Positions 1 through 5,507 of a stretch of DNA of 5,507 bases are shown here, one piece after another. A model generated the notes under the pieces. The model did not search any database. It had not been told where the DNA came from and worked only from the letters and a program-made list of their open reading frames with translations. Position 1 is the first letter of the stretch. Each line of letters begins with the position of its first letter. Position numbers and translations under genes: made by a program. This stretch comes from Alphaproteobacteria bacterium (GTDB lineage Bacteria; Pseudomonadota; Alphaproteobacteria; Rhizobiales; Hyphomicrobiaceae), in the NCBI GenBank assembly GCA_022600335.1, contig JAHZKN010000012.1, forward strand, positions 1 through 5,507, written 5' to 3'.

Positions 1-1309
1 GCTGGTCGGGCCCTTTGAAGTTGAACCAACCACAATAGGCACGCGAGTTCATCTCACGCTTTACACCCAACTTGATCACATCAACACCGCCGGAAATTTC
101 TTCCCAAACTGTCTTGTCCCCATCAAGATGGTCACGACTTTGATCGACGTAGGAGAGCTTGACCGTGTCGCCAAACTTTAGCGATCCAGAATCAGGTTTT
201 TCTTGTCCGGTGACCATCCGAAATAGCGTTGTTTTACCAGCACCATTAGGACCAATGACACCAACAATGCCACCCGGCGGCAACGTGAAGGATAAGTTGT
301 CAATCAACAGCCGGTCGCCAAACCCTTTTGAGAGATTGTCAGCTTCTAATACCATGTCGCCAAGTCTTGGCCCTGGCGCGATCTGAAACGAAGATTTGCT
401 AGCTTGGTCATTTCCGGCTTGCTCGGCCAATTTTTCATACGCTGTAATACGCGCCTTTGACTTAGCTTGGCGCGCCTTGGGACTCGAGCGGATCCACTCC
501 AACTCACGGGCCATTGCTTTTTGGCGTCTATCATCTTGTGATTTTTCGACATCAAGACGTTTGGATTTTTGCTCCAGCCAGCTGGAATAGTTACCCTCCC
601 ACGGCACGCCCTCGCCGCGGTCTAGTTCCAACGTCCAGTCGGTGATGTTGTCGAGGAAGTAGCGATCATGGGTAACAAGGATGACGCAGCCTGCATATTC
701 TTTGAGGTAGCGCTCAAGCCAAGCTACGGTTTCCGCATCAAGGTGGTTGGTTGGCTCATCGAGCAGCAAAACATCCGGTTTTGAGAGCAACAAACGACAA
801 AGTGCAACCCGGCGCTTTTCACCACCCGACAACGTGGTGACATCCGCATCACCTGGCGGGCAGCGCAACGCATCAAGTGCCTGTTCGACTTGCGCATCTA
901 GATCCCAAAGACCAAGTGCTTCAATTTGATCTTGCAGCTCGGTCATTTCATCGGCGGTCTCTTCGGAGTAGTTGGCCGCAATCTCATTAAACCGGTCGAG
1001 GATAGCTTTGCGGTCTCCAACACCTTCCATGGCGTTGCCTATGACATCCTTTTCAAGATCAAGCTCGGGCTCTTGTGGGAGATAGCCGAGCTTAATGCCG
1101 TCGGCCGCCCACGCCTCACCGGAATAGTCGTCCATCAATCCGGCCATGATCTTTAGCAGTGTTGATTTACCCGCACCGTTGAGGCCAACAACGCCAATTT
1201 TTGCACCAGGCAGGAACGACAAAGAGATGTTTTTTAGAACCTGCTTGCCCCCCGGATACGTCTTCGAGAGCTTGTGCATGTGGTAGACATACTGATGGGC
1301 GGCTGCCAT
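1..1309 (-). CDS. ettA: EttA, ABC-F energy-dependent translational throttle ATPase (3' end cut by window edge)
   Basis: Cytosolic ABC-F ATPase without membrane segments. In E. coli EttA binds the ribosomal E site and gates the start of elongation according to the ATP/ADP state. The reading frame runs off the left edge with 436 codons visible; family members have about 555, so roughly 120 C-terminal residues are missing. Visible motifs, numbered from the ATG at 1309: Walker A GLNGAGKST at 42-50, signature LSGGE at 160-164, Walker B/D-loop DEPTNHLD at 184-191, switch region THDRYF at 213-218, then PWEGNYSSW at 236-244, which opens the basic P-site-tRNA interaction linker diagnostic of EttA rather than Uup or other ABC-F members. 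The second Walker A, GPNGAGKTT, is at 353-361. The second signature and Walker B lie beyond the edge, about a dozen residues past the cut judging from E. coli EttA. The chosen ATG has GGAG 11 bases upstream; the ATG at 1320 is out of frame. It lies downstream of the ELM1 gene on the same strand. Confidence 0.96.
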   Translation of the reverse strand, partial: MAAAHQYVYHMHKLSKTYPGGKQVLKNISLSFLPGAKIGVVGLNGAGKSTLLKIMAGLMDDYSGEAWAADGIKLGYLPQEPELDLEKDVIGNAMEGVGDRKAILDRFNEIAANYSEETADEMTELQDQIEALGLWDLDAQVEQALDALRCPPGDADVTTLSGGEKRRVALCRLLLSKPDVLLLDEPTNHLDAETVAWLERYLKEYAGCVILVTHDRYFLDNITDWTLELDRGEGVPWEGNYSSWLEQKSKRLDVEKSQDDRRQKAMARELEWIRSSPKARQAKSKARITAYEKLAEQAGNDQASKSSFQIAPGPRLGDMVLEADNLSKGFGDRLLIDNLSFTLPPGGIVGVIGPNGAGKTTLFRMVTGQEKPDSGSLKFGDTVKLSYVDQSRDHLDGDKTVWEEISGGVDVIKLGVKREMNSRAYCGWFNFKGPDQ

Positions 1310-1320
1310 GGGTGGCGCAT

Positions 1321-1325
1321 CTCCA
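1321..1325 (-). promoter_or_regulatory. Ribosome binding site of ettA
   Basis: On the minus strand this reads TGGAG; its GGAG lies 11 bases before the ATG at 1309. It supports that start over the out-of-frame ATG at 1320, which would sit directly against the motif with no spacing. Confidence 0.65.
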
Positions 1326-1329
1326 GGTT

Positions 1330-1368
1330 CTGAGGTTTGGAAAGGTTAGGCCTTCTAACCAATCTCAG
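1330..1368 (-). other. Nested inverted repeat in the ettA leader
   Basis: The perfect inner hairpin is GGTTAG at 1344-1349 against CTAACC at 1355-1360, with a 5-base loop. It is enclosed by CTGAG at 1330-1334 against CTCAG at 1364-1368. An alternative middle helix pairs TTGG at 1337-1340 with CCAA at 1359-1362; this competes with the outer part of the inner hairpin. On the minus strand the structure ends about five bases before the ettA ribosome binding site. No run of T follows, so an intrinsic terminator is unlikely. It could be a 5' leader structure, a protein-binding dyad or chance. The pairing is seen directly; any function is inference. Confidence 0.4.
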
Positions 1369-1376
1369 CAGCGCCG

Positions 1377-1402
1377 ACAAGCTTTGGCTGTGGCCTGCTT
1401 GT
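1377..1402 (-). terminator. Weak hairpin downstream of the ELM1-family gene
   Basis: ACAAGC at 1377-1382 pairs with GCTTGT at 1397-1402, with an inner GGC/GCC pairing (1386-1388 with 1393-1395) around a 4-base loop. It starts eight bases after the stop codon at 1411. No T-tract follows on the minus strand, so it is a poor intrinsic terminator. It could slow transcription, protect the 3' end, or mean nothing. Confidence 0.2.
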
Positions 1403-1410
1403 GGACCGTA

Positions 1411-2430
1411 TTAACGGGTGCGCCTCGACCAGCGCCGCACGATTTCTTCCGCAATCGTGTCAGAAGCAAACAACGGCGGATAGGACCATGTTTCGAGTTT
1501 ATCGAACCGCTCTGGAAGCGACTTTGTGGCCCCGTAATTTTCTAACGCACGATGGAAGCGGTTAAACTTTTCTGATCCGCCGTCGGGATGAAACACATAC
1601 ACAGGACGCCCGGTGACGCAGGGCTCTGCTGTCATGTTAATGGAGTCGGCAGGCGCGATAAATACGTCGCCAAGTGCATAAAAGTACGCAATCGGATTGT
1701 CGCCCGATCCTTCCCAAAAATACCCATCACTCTCGTTGACCACTGTGCGCACAGCAGTTCCCAACGTGAGGGGTGTGCGCCGTGATGCTGTCACGAGCAG
1801 TGTCACTCCAAGTTTGGTGAGCGATCGCAGTGCTGCAACCAAGCGTTTGATTGCCGCTTCAGAATAGCTGTAGCGACCATTTGGTCCACCCAGCAAAACA
1901 ACAGCTTTTGTTTGTCCTATTGGACACGCAAACGGAGGTTGCACATCGCGAAGCAACGCTAGAGATGATGGCGAGTGGCGATGTGGCGGTGTCAAAGTTG
2001 AAATGATGTTCGCACCAGACTTCTCGTCATGCGCCGGGATCCAAACAACATCAGCTGTCGCGGCACCAATTTTGGGATCAAGAAGAATGACCGTGAAGGT
2101 TCCAGACTTTGCATGGCGCTTAATCGCGCGCATGTAAGGCACTGTCAAACGACCGGTACCTATAGAAACCTCCGGCCATGGAGGGCTGAAGCTGCTCTTT
2201 TCGGTGCCAAAGTGCTCTTGCCGTGCAACCGGAACAAACGGAGACAGCGTGCGGTGAAGTCCCTTGGGATCAATTCGCTTAATCGTCACGTTGAGATCCA
2301 ACGCGTCTGCAACACCAAGGCTTTGGGCTTCATGACCCGCCTTACCGTCAGATACAATCCAACAGCTGCGGCCGGCCAAACTTGCAACTCCAATGTCTTT
2401 GAGCCGATGTGGATTGGAATCCGATGGCAT
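1411..2430 (-). CDS. ELM1-family protein (Mito_fiss_Elm1 / former DUF1022)
   Basis: Complete 339-residue protein recognised as the bacterial ELM1 family (Pfam Mito_fiss_Elm1). Its plant relative recruits a dynamin-related protein to mitochondria; the bacterial role is not established, though the fold is thought to resemble GT-B glycosyltransferases. Visible family hallmarks: SDGKAGHEAQ at residues 27-36, a GGPN turn at 181-184 followed by NGRYSYS, and the C-terminal ADSINMTAEP segment (D262 to P270) followed by TGRPVYVF, placed where GT-B enzymes bind a nucleotide-sugar donor. No signal peptide or clear membrane helix is seen, so a soluble or peripheral protein is likely. The start is the only plausible ATG ahead of the conserved N-terminal motif, but its ribosome binding site is weak (AGG ten bases upstream). 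It diverges from the Lrp-family gene and precedes ettA on the same strand. The family call is firm; any enzymatic activity is inference. Confidence 0.9.
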   Translation of the reverse strand: MPSDSNPHRLKDIGVASLAGRSCWIVSDGKAGHEAQSLGVADALDLNVTIKRIDPKGLHRTLSPFVPVARQEHFGTEKSSFSPPWPEVSIGTGRLTVPYMRAIKRHAKSGTFTVILLDPKIGAATADVVWIPAHDEKSGANIISTLTPPHRHSPSSLALLRDVQPPFACPIGQTKAVVLLGGPNGRYSYSEAAIKRLVAALRSLTKLGVTLLVTASRRTPLTLGTAVRTVVNESDGYFWEGSGDNPIAYFYALGDVFIAPADSINMTAEPCVTGRPVYVFHPDGGSEKFNRFHRALENYGATKSLPERFDKLETWSYPPLFASDTIAEEIVRRWSRRTR

Positions 2431-2450
2431 GGGTTTGCAACCTAGTTAGA

Positions 2451-2479
2451 GATATACGCGGCTACATGAGTAATGTTTA
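2451..2479 (-). promoter_or_regulatory. Possible promoter of the ELM1-family gene
   Basis: The minus strand has TAAACA (2479-2474) and TATATC (2456-2451) separated by exactly 17 bases, each matching four of six positions of the sigma-70 consensus. A start near 2444 would give a leader of only about 14 bases, in keeping with the weak ribosome binding site. Such partial matches also arise by chance. Confidence 0.25.
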
Positions 2480-2486
2480 TGTTAGC
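2461..2486. repeat. Imperfect inverted repeat in the divergent region
   Basis: GCTACAT at 2461-2467 faces ATGTTAGC at 2479-2486, giving seven paired positions with one unpaired T and an 11-base centre. It overlaps the possible ELM1-side -35 hexamer and abuts the next dyad, so it could be an operator half-site pair. Chance is not excluded. Confidence 0.3.
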
Positions 2487-2500
2487 TGACAACCATGTCA
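2487..2500. repeat. Perfect dyad TGACA-N4-TGTCA, candidate operator
   Basis: TGACA at 2487-2491 and TGTCA at 2496-2500 are perfect inverted arms around ACCA. The site ends three bases before the possible lrp -35 hexamer, a usual place for an activator or repressor site. It does not resemble the A/T-rich E. coli Lrp consensus. The symmetry is seen; a regulatory role is inference. Confidence 0.4.
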
Positions 2501-2503
2501 TCA

Positions 2504-2532
2504 TTGCAAGTCTTGGACACCAACGCTATCAG
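2504..2532 (+). promoter_or_regulatory. Possible lrp promoter
   Basis: TTGCAA at 2504-2509 and TATCAG at 2527-2532 are separated by exactly 17 bases, each matching four of six consensus positions. This would give a leader of about 80 bases before the ATG at 2620. It is the best-spaced pair I found on this strand but is weak. Confidence 0.3.
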
Positions 2533-2605
2533 AAGATGGTTCAGCCTCGTTCGTCCTGCATATCGTAAACTAGCAGGCCAGCGAACATTGGCTTTGGCGC
2601 ACGAC

Positions 2606-2610
2606 AAGAG
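2606..2610 (+). promoter_or_regulatory. Ribosome binding site deciding the lrp start
   Basis: AAGAG lies nine bases before the ATG at 2620. The in-frame TTG at 2611 directly abuts this motif and could not use it, so the ATG is preferred. Confidence 0.5.
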
Positions 2611-2619
2611 TTGCACACA

Positions 2620-3084
2620 ATGCCCCATCGTCTTGATGCAACCGACTGGAAGATCATCAAAGAATTGCAGTTGGACGGCAACCTGACCAATGTCGCCCTG
2701 GCAGGGCGGGTCGGTTTGTCGCCTCCCCCATGCCTACGCCGTGTTAGAGCCTTGGAGCAAGCCGGCCTCATTACTGGCTACACCGCCCTTATCGATGAGC
2801 CTGCACTGGGATTTGATGTCACGGGATTTGTGCTTGTCGGGTTGCATAGCCAGGCGGAAGCTGATCTGCGCGCCTTTGAAAACTTGGTACTCAGCTGGCC
2901 GATGGTGCGCGAGGCCTACATGTTATCGGGCGAAAGCGACTACATCCTCAAATGTGTCGCCAAAGACCTTCCCGCATTTCAAGATTTTATTCTGAATGAG
3001 CTAACGTCCGCACCCAACGTGGCAAGTGTCAAAACCAACCTTGCAATTCGTCGCGCCAAACAAGCCCCTGGTATTCCACTGTAA
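2620..3084 (+). CDS. Lrp/AsnC-family transcriptional regulator
   Basis: Complete 154-residue protein of normal length for the family. Family members are DNA-binding oligomers that sense amino acids and bend DNA. The N-terminal AsnC-type helix-turn-helix covers about residues 5-55 (LDATDWKII, then LTNVALAGRVGLS, then recognition helix CLRRVRALEQAG at 38-49). The RAM effector-binding and oligomerisation domain covers about 65-140 and contains the conserved SGESDY turn at 103-108. The ATG is chosen over the TTG at 2611, which would add three residues but lacks a spaced ribosome binding site; the frame upstream is closed by a TAG at 2572. It diverges from the ELM1-family gene and converges on greA. 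An Lrp-family gene beside greA is a recurrent alphaproteobacterial arrangement. Orthology to E. coli Lrp itself, the ligand and the targets cannot be settled from sequence; self-regulation at the upstream dyads is plausible but unproven. Confidence 0.94.
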   Translation: MPHRLDATDWKIIKELQLDGNLTNVALAGRVGLSPPPCLRRVRALEQAGLITGYTALIDEPALGFDVTGFVLVGLHSQAEADLRAFENLVLSWPMVREAYMLSGESDYILKCVAKDLPAFQDFILNELTSAPNVASVKTNLAIRRAKQAPGIPL

Positions 3085-3100
3085 GTATTGGTGAACTCCG

Positions 3101-3120
3101 TGAGACGACTAACACGCTCA
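3101..3120. terminator. Weak hairpin in the lrp/greA convergent spacer
   Basis: TGAG-A-CG at 3101-3107 pairs with CG-CTCA at 3115-3120 around a 7-base loop with one bulged A. The 64-base spacer between two convergent stop codons is where a bidirectional terminator would be expected. However, the stem is short and only TTAA, then later TTTT, follow on the plus strand, so efficiency as an intrinsic terminator is doubtful. Confidence 0.25.
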
Positions 3121-3148
3121 TTAACGCCAATTTTAGCAGGCCAACGCA

Positions 3149-3628
3149 CTACTTCCACTGGATTTTCAAAATTTCATATGAGCGCGCACCACGTGGCGTT
3201 GTCACTTCAGCGGATTCGCCTTTGGATTTGCCAATTAATGCGCGCGCAATTGGGCTCGAGATCGAGATCTTACCCTCTTTTACATTGGCCTCAGAGTCAC
3301 CAACAATCTTGTACTTCACCTTGTCGCCCGTATCTTCATCCTCAAGAGAAACGGTCGCACCAAATTTAATTGTCTTACCGGATTGCTTTGCCGGATCGAC
3401 AACCTCAGCGCGCGAAATTGTATCTTCCAACTCGGCCACACGCGCTTCGTTCAGTCCCTGCTGCTCTTTGGCTGCATGGTATTCGGCATTTTCCGATAGG
3501 TCGCCGTGCGCGCGTGCTTCTGCAATCGCTGAAATAATGCGCGGCCGCTCTTCAGACTTAAGACGCTGCAGTTCATCTTCGAGCCGCTTCAACCCCTCAT
3601 GGGTGATCGGAATACGCTCCATTGACAT
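3149..3628 (-). CDS. greA: Transcription elongation factor GreA
   Basis: Complete 159-residue protein, matching the usual 158 or so. GreA enters the RNA polymerase secondary channel and stimulates cleavage of backtracked RNA so that stalled complexes restart. The N-terminal antiparallel coiled coil spans about residues 3-77. Its acidic tip is intact in [20 protein letters not shown], with D43 and E46 matching E. coli D41 and E44. The C-terminal FKBP-like domain spans about 85-158, including IKFGATVSL and [10 protein letters not shown]. The start at 3628 is chosen because AAGGAGG sits eight bases upstream. A second ATG at 3622 would give the E. coli-like N-terminus but with a 14-base spacing. 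It follows carB on the same strand after 112 bases, consistent with co-transcription, and converges on lrp. Confidence 0.97.
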   Translation of the reverse strand: MSMERIPITHEGLKRLEDELQRLKSEERPRIISAIAEARAHGDLSENAEYHAAKEQQGLNEARVAELEDTISRAEVVDPAKQSGKTIKFGATVSLEDEDTGDKVKYKIVGDSEANVKEGKISISSPIARALIGKSKGESAEVTTPRGARSYEILKIQWK

Positions 3629-3636
3629 GGCTCAAA

Positions 3637-3643
3637 CCTCCTT
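3637..3643 (-). promoter_or_regulatory. Strong Shine-Dalgarno site of greA
   Basis: The minus strand reads AAGGAGG eight bases ahead of the ATG at 3628. This is close to a full match to the 16S rRNA 3' end, suggests efficient translation, and favours the first of two nearby ATG codons. Confidence 0.85.
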
Positions 3644-3705
3644 CAAGCTCCGTGCCGCTGCATCGAAGCCCATCGTAACAAACTGACTCAATTTCATACC
3701 GGTAA

Positions 3706-3730
3706 CGGTCTTTAGAAAAGAAAACGACCG
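3706..3730 (-). other. Hairpin in the carB-greA spacer
   Basis: CGGTC at 3706-3710 pairs with GACCG at 3726-3730, and the stem can be extended by three A-T pairs past one bulged base. It begins ten bases after the carB stop on the minus strand. The T-rich stretch lies in the loop rather than after the stem, so it does not fit an intrinsic terminator; 3'-end protection or attenuation between carB and greA is possible. The rest of the 112-base spacer holds no convincing promoter. Confidence 0.3.
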
Positions 3731-3740
3731 CGTTTAAGGA

Positions 3741-5507
3741 TCAAGGACTACAGCTGGCATAAGCTTGCAGGGATGCAACTTGAAGCTCGTCGGCCTTCAA
3801 AGCCCTGATGGCTTGTGTCACAGCAGCTGCGCCTGCAACAGTAGTATAATATGGGATGTGGTGAAGCAAGGCTGTCCGCCGGATGTCCTTAGAATCCTGA
3901 AGCGCCTTAATACCTTCTGTTGTATTGAATACCAGCGACACATCGCCGTTTTTGATCACATCAACAATGTGCGGGCGCCCCTCAGCTACCTTGTTGATTG
4001 CATCGCATGGCACGCCATTTGCTTCGAGATGGCGTTTTGTACCCCGGGTCGCAATCACCTTGAACCCCATCTCTGCCAGTTCCTTCAGCGGCCCGACGAC
4101 CCGGTCCTTGTCACGGTCTTTTACCGAGACAAAAACAGTGCCTGCCATCGGCAATGACTGGGAAGCGCCTAGCTGGCTCTTGCCAAAAGCCATTGCAAAA
4201 TCACGGTCGATCCCCATCACTTCGCCAGTTGAACGCATCTCTGGGCCTAAGATGGTATCAACTCCAGGAAAGCGCGCGAAGGGGAATACGGCTTCTTTGA
4301 CAGCAATGTGATCTGATTTCGCAGATGTCAGATCAAACTCCGCAAGCTTTGCTCCAGCCATAACTTTAGCAGCGATCGCCGCAATGGGCTTACCAATCAC
4401 CTTGGCGACAAACGGGACCGTGCGGCTGGCACGCGGATTGACTTCAAGGATAAAGACGTCGCCGTCTTTGATCGCAAACTGCACGTTCATGAGACCGACA
4501 ACACCCAGCGCCAGAGCTAACTCGCGCGATTGACGCTCGAGTTCACCAATAACAGATTCACCCAAGGAGTACGGCGGCAGGGAACACGCGGAATCGCCAG
4601 AATGAATACCGGCTTCCTCGATATGCTCCATGATGCCAGCAACGAATGTATCTTTGCCATCGCACAGGCAGTCGACATCAACTTCGACAGCGTCCGTTAG
4701 GTAGCGATCGATGAGCAGTGGGCGCTGCTTCGACACAACAAGTTCGGAGGGCCTGTCTAGTGTCTCAGAAAGTTTCTTAATGTAGCGATCGATTTCCACC
4801 CCATCGTGGACAATCTCCATCGCTCGTCCACCCAACACATAGGACGGACGGATTACAATCGGATAGCCAATTCGGTCTGCAATGGCGCGCGCCTCGTTGG
4901 GGTCTGCCGCAATGCCGGATTGTGGTTGTTTAAGGCCAAGTTTAGTGATCAAGGCATTAAAGCGATCGCGATCCTCGGCCAAATCAATCGCATCCGGCGA
5001 CGTGCCAAGGATCGCAACGCCCGCATCTTCCAATGCACTAGCCAATTTCAGTGGCGTTTGGCCGCCAAATTGCACAATCACACCTTTAAGTGTGCCGTTG
5101 GTTTGCTCAGCGCGCACAATTTCAAGAACATCTTCCTCGGTAAGCGGTTCAAAGTAGAGCCGGTCGGATGTGTCGTAATCCGTCGAGACGGTTTCAGGAT
5201 TGCAGTTGACCATGATGGTTTCATAGCCCGCTTTGGTGAGTGCAAAGCAGGCATGGCAACAGCAGTAATCAAACTCGATGCCCTGGCCAATCCGATTGGG
5301 TCCGCCGCCAAGGATGATGATTTTTGATTTGTCTGTTGGGTCTGCTTCACACACGGGAGCGTCAACCAACCCTGCTTCATACGTTGCGTACATGTAGGCG
5401 GTGGGCGATGAAAACTCTGCTGCACATGTGTCAATGCGTTTAAATACCGGGTGCACCGAGAGCTCCTGGCGCAGCTTGGCAACCTCATCACGCGTGGTTC
5501 CAGACAA
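3741..5507 (-). CDS. carB: Carbamoyl-phosphate synthase large subunit (5' end cut by window edge)
   Basis: C-terminal 588 residues of the large subunit of the cytosolic enzyme that makes carbamoyl phosphate for pyrimidine and arginine synthesis. The first codon in the window is an internal TTG, not a start. By alignment with E. coli CarB (1073 residues) about the first 490 residues, including the first ATP-grasp half, lie outside. Visible, in fragment numbering: [12 protein letters not shown] (21-32); [15 protein letters not shown] (67-81), opening the second synthetase half; ATP-grasp motifs [14 protein letters not shown] (220-233), [13 protein letters not shown] (294-306) and [12 protein letters not shown] (355-366), the last carrying metal-binding Glu and Asn; then the MGS-like allosteric domain from about 457. 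In that domain T487, T490, K506 and N528 have the same spacing as E. coli T974, T977, K993 and N1015, suggesting retained nucleotide control. It is followed by greA on the same strand. No frameshift or stop interrupts the frame. Confidence 0.98.
   Translation of the reverse strand: MSGTTRDEVAKLRQELSVHPVFKRIDTCAAEFSSPTAYMYATYEAGLVDAPVCEADPTDKSKIIILGGGPNRIGQGIEFDYCCCHACFALTKAGYETIMVNCNPETVSTDYDTSDRLYFEPLTEEDVLEIVRAEQTNGTLKGVIVQFGGQTPLKLASALEDAGVAILGTSPDAIDLAEDRDRFNALITKLGLKQPQSGIAADPNEARAIADRIGYPIVIRPSYVLGGRAMEIVHDGVEIDRYIKKLSETLDRPSELVVSKQRPLLIDRYLTDAVEVDVDCLCDGKDTFVAGIMEHIEEAGIHSGDSACSLPPYSLGESVIGELERQSRELALALGVVGLMNVQFAIKDGDVFILEVNPRASRTVPFVAKVIGKPIAAIAAKVMAGAKLAEFDLTSAKSDHIAVKEAVFPFARFPGVDTILGPEMRSTGEVMGIDRDFAMAFGKSQLGASQSLPMAGTVFVSVKDRDKDRVVGPLKELAEMGFKVIATRGTKRHLEANGVPCDAINKVAEGRPHIVDVIKNGDVSLVFNTTEGIKALQDSKDIRRTALLHHIPYYTTVAGAAAVTQAIRALKADELQVASLQAYASCSP

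Larger units (their letters stand above)
2431..2619. promoter_or_regulatory. Divergent intergenic region between the ELM1-family gene and lrp
   Basis: This 189-base non-coding stretch must hold the start signals for both flanking genes. It contains two inverted repeats side by side (2461-2486 and 2487-2500) and weak promoter-like hexamers in both directions, listed separately. Short open frames crossing it have no ribosome binding site or recognisable product. No riboswitch or small RNA is recognised. Confidence 0.7.

Noticed and set aside
1201..1545. 114-codon plus-strand frame spanning the ettA start and the ELM1 gene end
   Set aside because: Antisense to two real gene ends, with no domain and no ribosome binding site.
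2029..2445. 138-codon plus-strand frame opposite the N-terminal half of the ELM1-family gene
   Set aside because: Overlaps conserved ELM1 coding sequence and translates to a low-information, Arg/Asn-rich product without motifs.
2611..2613. TTG as the lrp start codon
   Set aside because: The AAGAG motif directly abuts it, leaving no spacing; the ATG nine bases later has proper spacing and gives a normal family length.
2495..2686. 63-codon plus-strand frame starting in the divergent region and running into lrp
   Set aside because: It overlaps the lrp start in another frame, lacks a Shine-Dalgarno sequence and has no recognisable product.
3121..3135. Near match to the CtrA site (TTAA-N7-TTAA), here TTAA-N7-TTTA
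   Set aside because: One half-site is imperfect and it lies between convergent gene ends, where a promoter-regulating site is not expected.
3222..3686. 154-codon open frame on the plus strand opposite greA
   Set aside because: Antisense to complete greA; its Ser/Arg/Ala-rich composition is typical of a shadow frame.
3685..3689. GANTC (CcrM-type) methylation site in the greA upstream spacer
   Set aside because: The motif is short and also occurs inside genes in this window; a single copy gives no evidence of cell-cycle control.
4806..5327. 173-codon open frame on the plus strand opposite carB
   Set aside because: It lies wholly antisense to a strongly conserved carB frame, has no recognisable domain and no clear ribosome binding site; it is a by-product of carB codon usage.
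1..5507. Possibility of a novel defence, mobile or biosynthetic system
   Set aside because: All coding space is taken by five recognisable conserved genes in intact frames; no transposase, integrase, toxin pair, direct-repeat array or unexplained long gap is present.

Overview
The window looks like an ordinary chromosomal segment of an alphaproteobacterium with moderate, roughly balanced base composition. The assignment rests on three things: alphaproteobacterial-type CarB and GreA sequences, the carB-greA-lrp gene order, and a bacterial member of the ELM1 ('mitochondrial fission') family, which is common in this class. I cannot place it to genus. I see no mobile element, CRISPR array, tRNA, rRNA or phage signature.

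Layout from left to right. (1) 1-1309, minus strand: the N-terminal 436 codons of ettA, an ABC-F translational throttle ATPase, cut by the left edge before its second signature motif. (2) 1310-1410: a spacer with a good ribosome binding site and a nested hairpin in the ettA leader, plus a weaker hairpin just after the upstream stop codon. (3) 1411-2430, minus: a complete ELM1-family protein (Pfam Mito_fiss_Elm1), biochemical role unknown. (4) 2431-2619: a divergent intergenic region with two dyads and weak promoter-like sequences facing both ways. (5) 2620-3084, plus: a complete Lrp/AsnC-family regulator. (6) 3085-3148: a short convergent spacer. (7) 3149-3628, minus: complete greA with a near-perfect Shine-Dalgarno sequence. 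(8) 3629-3740: the carB-greA spacer with one hairpin. (9) 3741-5507, minus: the C-terminal 589 codons (including stop) of carB, cut by the right edge.

Functionally the genes are housekeeping: pyrimidine and arginine precursor synthesis (CarB), rescue of stalled RNA polymerase (GreA), amino-acid-responsive transcription control (Lrp family), energy-dependent gating of ribosomes (EttA), and the poorly characterised ELM1 protein. carB and greA are co-oriented and may be co-transcribed. The ELM1 gene and ettA are also co-oriented, about 100 bases apart. The lrp gene is the only one on the plus strand; it diverges from the ELM1 gene and converges on greA. I found no evidence of an undescribed multi-gene system. 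The less understood items are the ELM1-family gene and the inverted repeats in the divergent region and in the ettA leader.
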